The translations under genes and the position numbers were made by a program. Positions 61,195 through 64,000 of a stretch of DNA of 64,000 nucleotides are shown one piece after another. How positions within the stretch are numbered: the first letter of the stretch is position 1; the number at the start of each line of letters is the position of its first letter. The DNA is taken from contig CBDDBH010000029.1 in assembly GCA_965225625.1 (NCBI GenBank), positions 186,001 to 250,000 on the forward strand, given 5' to 3'. This stretch comes from CBDDBH01 sp965225625. GTDB taxonomy: Bacteria; Pseudomonadota; Gammaproteobacteria; JADZEE01. A model generated the notes under the pieces. The model ran no database searches, was not told where the DNA came from, and saw only the letters and a list, made by a program, of their open reading frames with translations.

Positions 61195-62058
61195 ATGAAC
61201 GACGCATCGTCTTACACTCCAGCCAAAGTTTGGAAATGGAACTCCGAGAACGGCGGGAAATTTGCCAAGATCAACAAACCGACGGCGGGAGCCACACACG
61301 AGAAGGAATTGCCGGTCGGCAAGCATCCGCTGCAGCTTTACTCGCTGGCGACGCCTAACGGGGTAAAGGTCACGGTGATGTTAGAAGAGTTACTCGCTCT
61401 GGGTAAGCGTGGCGCTGAATACGACGCTCACCTCATCGTTATCGATGAAGGCAATCAGTTCGGCAGCGGCTTTGTTGCGCTGAATCCGAATTCGAAAATC
61501 CCGGCACTCCTGGACCGAAGCACGTCTCCACCAACACGGGTTTTTGAATCGGGGGCAATACTGCTCTACCTGGCAGAAAAGTTCGATGCGTTTCTTCCCA
61601 AAGACCCGGCGGCACGCGCGGAATGCATGTCTTGGCTATTCTGGCAGATGGGCAGCGCACCGTATCTCGGCGGTGGCTTCGGTCACTTCTACGCCTACGC
61701 GCCTGTGAAAATCGAATACGCCATTGATCGCTTCGCGATGGAAGTAAAACGCCAGCTCGATGTGCTGGATAAGAATCTTTCGGCTCGGCGATACCTTTGT
61801 GGTGACGAATACAATATTGCGGACATCGCGACCTACGCCTGGTACGGCTGCCTTATCGTGAGCACGATTTACGATGCACAGGAGTTCCTCGATGTAACGT
61901 CGTACACGAACGTAGTGCGCTGGGCATCTGAAATAAAGGAGCGCCCGGCTGTCCAGCGTGGCCGGCGAGTCAACAGAACCTGGGGCCCCGAAGAAGAACA
62001 GTTACCCGAACGACATAATGCCAGCGACTTTGATAAACCGATCACTGCTGATCAGTAG
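61195..62058 (+). CDS. yghU: Glutathione transferase YghU-type
   Basis: 287 residues, matching E. coli YghU in length and many blocks: YTPAKVWKWNSENGGKFAKINKPTAGATHEKELPVGKHPLQLYSLATPNGVKVTVMLEELLAL, FVALNPNSKIPALLDRS, FESGAILLYLAEKF, LFWQMGSAPYLGGGFGHFYAYAPVKIEYAIDRF, RRVNRTWGPEEEQLPERHNASDFD. YghU and YfcG are disulfide-bond reductases binding two glutathione molecules, acting on organic disulfides and peroxides. AAGGATCC precedes ATG. Confidence 0.92.
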   Translation: MNDASSYTPAKVWKWNSENGGKFAKINKPTAGATHEKELPVGKHPLQLYSLATPNGVKVTVMLEELLALGKRGAEYDAHLIVIDEGNQFGSGFVALNPNSKIPALLDRSTSPPTRVFESGAILLYLAEKFDAFLPKDPAARAECMSWLFWQMGSAPYLGGGFGHFYAYAPVKIEYAIDRFAMEVKRQLDVLDKNLSARRYLCGDEYNIADIATYAWYGCLIVSTIYDAQEFLDVTSYTNVVRWASEIKERPAVQRGRRVNRTWGPEEEQLPERHNASDFDKPITADQ

Positions 62059-62135
62059 GTAAGAACTAAGGGATTGAAACCACAAATGGCCGGTAGTAAA
62101 TTTATTTGCGGTGAACTTTCCTGCGAGATTTTGCG

Positions 62136-63788
62136 ATGCCAACGTTGCAACACCAACCGAATGCAGTAATCGAAGACGCAAACAGCAGCTTCGACGCAGT
62201 GGTCGTGGGTGCCGGCTTCGCCGGCGTTCGTATGCTCCATCGACTGCGCAGCGCGGGTTTTTCAGTACGGGTGTTCGAGGCCGGCAGCGGTATTGGCGGT
62301 ACCTGGTTCTGGAATCGCTATCCCGGCGCGCGCTGCGACGCCCAGAGCTTGGAATATTCCTACCAGTTCTCAGAGGAACTCCAGCAGGAATGGGATTGGA
62401 GCGAACGCTACGCCACACAGCCGGAGATCCTGCGCTATATCAATCATGTTGCAGACCGTTTCGAACTACGGCCCGACATCCAGCTCAATACGCGTGTGGA
62501 CGCCGCGGTTTTCGACGCGGCCGCGCAACGGTGGTCGGTCCAGACCAGCGATGGTAACCAGGTCTCCGCGCACTTCTGCATCATGGCGACCGGCGTCCTG
62601 TCGTCGCCGATCACACCTCAAATAAAGGGAATGGATACCTTTTCGGGTCCGACCTATTACACCGGCCAATGGCCCCAGGAGCGTGTTGACTTCAACGGTA
62701 AGCGCGTTGGCATCATCGGCACCGGGTCCTCGGCAGTTCAGGCGATTCCTCTGATCGCACAGGAAGCCAAGCGCCTGTATGTGTTTCAGCGCACACCTAA
62801 CTACGCAGTGCCGGCTCACAACGCTCCGATCGATCCTGAAGTGCGCCGGCAGGTCAAAGCTGATTACAGCGGTTACCGTGAACGCAACAAACAGACATTT
62901 TTCGGCATGGACCTGGGCTACAACGAGGGCTCAGCGCTAGCGGTGACAGCGGATGAGCGCCGGCGCGAATATGAGGCACGCTGGAAGCGCGGCGGTCTGG
63001 CCTTTCTCGCCAGCTACGGCGATCTGCTCTTGAACCAGGAAGCCAACGACACCGCGGCCGAGTTCATCCGCGGCAAAGTCCGCGAACTGGTGCACGATCC
63101 GGCCGTCGCTGAGAAGCTGATGCCGCAAGGCGTGGTCGGCTGCAAACGCTTGTGTGTAGACACCGACTACTACGTGACCTTCAACCGGCCCAACGTAACC
63201 CTGGTCGACATCAGCCAGGCGCCGATAGAGGAGATCACCAAAGACGGCGTGCTCAGCAACGGCGAGGAATATAAACTGGATGTGCTCGTGTTAGCGACTG
63301 GCTTCGACGCGCTGACCGGCGCGGTGCTCAAGGTCGACATTCGCGGCAAAGGCGGCAGGACACTGGTAGACAAATGGGCCGATGGTCCGCGTGCCTACCT
63401 CGGGCTTGGGACTGCCGGTTTTCCAAATCTTTTCACCATAAACGGCCCAGGCAGTCCGTCGGTGTTGGGCAACAACTTGGCGGCCATCGAACAGCACGTC
63501 AACTGGATCGGCGAGTGTATCGAGTACCTGCGCGTACGCGACCTCGGCTGTATCGAGGCGACCCCCGAAGCCGAGGATGAATGGGCCACACATGTCAACG
63601 AAGTGGCCGCGCACACGCTCTTTATCTCGTGCAATTCCTGGTACCTCGGCGCTAATGTGCCAGGCAAACCGCGGGTGTTTATGCCGTACATTGGTGTCCC
63701 GCCCTACGCACAGAAATGCGATGCCGTTGCGGCGCAGGACTACGAGGGCTTTACCTTAAGCGGTGCATTCGAAGTGCTTTCGCAATGA
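62136..63788 (+). CDS. Baeyer-Villiger-type flavin monooxygenase
   Basis: 550 residues. FAD motif GAGFAG (about 25-30), GGTWFWNRYPGARCDAQSLEYSY, second Rossmann motif GIIGTGSSAVQAIPLIA, and the C-terminal LVLATGFDALTGAVL and INGPGSPSVLGNN. The type I BVMO fingerprint FxGxxxHxxxWP appears as FSGPTYYTGQWP, where the His position is Tyr. The overall layout is that of cyclohexanone/cyclopentadecanone monooxygenases, which turn ketones to esters with NADPH and O2. The substrate and the effect of the Tyr are unknown. Follows yghU on the same strand. Confidence 0.88.
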   Translation: MPTLQHQPNAVIEDANSSFDAVVVGAGFAGVRMLHRLRSAGFSVRVFEAGSGIGGTWFWNRYPGARCDAQSLEYSYQFSEELQQEWDWSERYATQPEILRYINHVADRFELRPDIQLNTRVDAAVFDAAAQRWSVQTSDGNQVSAHFCIMATGVLSSPITPQIKGMDTFSGPTYYTGQWPQERVDFNGKRVGIIGTGSSAVQAIPLIAQEAKRLYVFQRTPNYAVPAHNAPIDPEVRRQVKADYSGYRERNKQTFFGMDLGYNEGSALAVTADERRREYEARWKRGGLAFLASYGDLLLNQEANDTAAEFIRGKVRELVHDPAVAEKLMPQGVVGCKRLCVDTDYYVTFNRPNVTLVDISQAPIEEITKDGVLSNGEEYKLDVLVLATGFDALTGAVLKVDIRGKGGRTLVDKWADGPRAYLGLGTAGFPNLFTINGPGSPSVLGNNLAAIEQHVNWIGECIEYLRVRDLGCIEATPEAEDEWATHVNEVAAHTLFISCNSWYLGANVPGKPRVFMPYIGVPPYAQKCDAVAAQDYEGFTLSGAFEVLSQ

Positions 63789-63828
63789 TATCGCTTTGAT
63801 TTCGATGACGAGCTGCGTTCGCACGTAA

Positions 63829-64000
63829 TCATCCCGGCGTCGATACTTTCTCGTCGTCTTGGTAATCGAGGAAGTCGAGGTTTACGCCGTCATCTAATAC
63901 GTTGCCGCTGCGGCTTAGATCGCTAGCCCGGATTACCACGCCCTTGCCAAAACGGTCGATGAGACGGTCAATGGTTTTTTCCAAGTTTCGTGGGCCGTGC
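63829..64000 (-). CDS. C-terminus of a Y-family DNA polymerase-like protein (cut by window edge)
   Basis: The last 56 codons before TGA at 63829-63831 read HGPRNLEKTIDRLIDRFGKGVVIRASDLSRSGNVLDDGVNLDFLDYQDDEKVSTPG. The helix LEKTIDRLIDRFGKGVVIRAS resembles the little-finger-end helix of DinB-like Y-family polymerases (ALDRLRDRFG...RA). The rest is outside the window. The family assignment is based on this short stretch only. Confidence 0.4.
   Translation of the reverse strand, partial: HGPRNLEKTIDRLIDRFGKGVVIRASDLSRSGNVLDDGVNLDFLDYQDDEKVSTPG

Overview
The window looks like chromosomal DNA from a moderately GC-rich proteobacterium, most likely a gammaproteobacterium with a large oxygenase and aromatic-degradation repertoire. 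The main clues are a YbiI-type DksA/TraR zinc finger, a YghU-type glutathione transferase, a RAYT transposase with its AAGTGGGGTCAGATACAC-type repeats, MgtE, EtfAB and a cytochrome b561. I infer the lineage from family resemblance only. No rRNA, tRNA or CRISPR array was seen.

Layout. 0-10.7 kb: an IS630-type transposase cut by the left edge, a frameshifted MFS carrier, a heavily decayed TonB-dependent receptor, a DksA-like zinc finger, a protein kinase-HDOD fusion, a RAYT transposase with four clusters of its repeat, a RutA-like flavin monooxygenase, mgtE behind a leader of five hairpins, and a nitrobindin-like gene broken by an amber codon. 10.7-19.5 kb: EtfA/EtfB, an NCS1 transporter, a DUF1989 protein, a salicylate-type FAD hydroxylase, a membrane-anchored protein, an acetyl-CoA hydrolase/transferase and a hotdog thioesterase. 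19.4-25.6 kb: a gamma-resorcylate-decarboxylase-like amidohydrolase, three luciferase-like (LLM) monooxygenases, an SDR and an NmrA-type reductase.

25.7-41.7 kb is the most interesting part. A three-gene minus-strand run encodes a VanA-like Rieske oxygenase, an AhpD-like protein and a cobalamin-type reductive dehalogenase homologue (RdhA). The AhpD gene carries an in-frame UGA exactly at the second Cys of the CxxCxxxH active site. A hairpin meeting the bacterial SECIS rules lies directly downstream, so this is a strong selenocysteine candidate (CxxU). Upstream come a TPP enzyme, a two-subunit (alpha/beta) Rieske dioxygenase, an acyl-CoA-dehydrogenase-fold monooxygenase, a large molybdopterin oxidoreductase and a LigB-type ring-cleavage dioxygenase. 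A phthalate-type oxygenase/dihydrodiol dehydrogenase pair follows on the plus strand.

41.7-64 kb: TerC (frameshifted), a SoxB/5'-nucleotidase-like protein with a phosphatase, two metal-dependent amidohydrolases, a Dabb protein, a TauD/TfdA dioxygenase, an S9 peptidase, another LLM enzyme, an SDR, a 2-keto-4-pentenoate-hydratase-like enzyme, a LinD-like glutathione transferase with a thioredoxin-fold partner, an NTF2-like remnant, cytochrome b561, LemA/TPM proteins, a HEAT-like repeat protein, YghU, a Baeyer-Villiger-type monooxygenase and the C-terminus of a Y-family DNA polymerase at the right edge.

Together the genes describe oxidative and possibly reductive attack on substituted aromatic compounds: ring hydroxylation, decarboxylation, dehalogenation, ring cleavage, hydration of the cleavage product and CoA-level processing. 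The substrate cannot be read from the sequence. Five genes carry one-base-type frameshifts, four in a clear G, C, A or T homopolymer. These may be sequencing errors rather than real decay. The TonB receptor and the nitrobindin-like gene look genuinely damaged.
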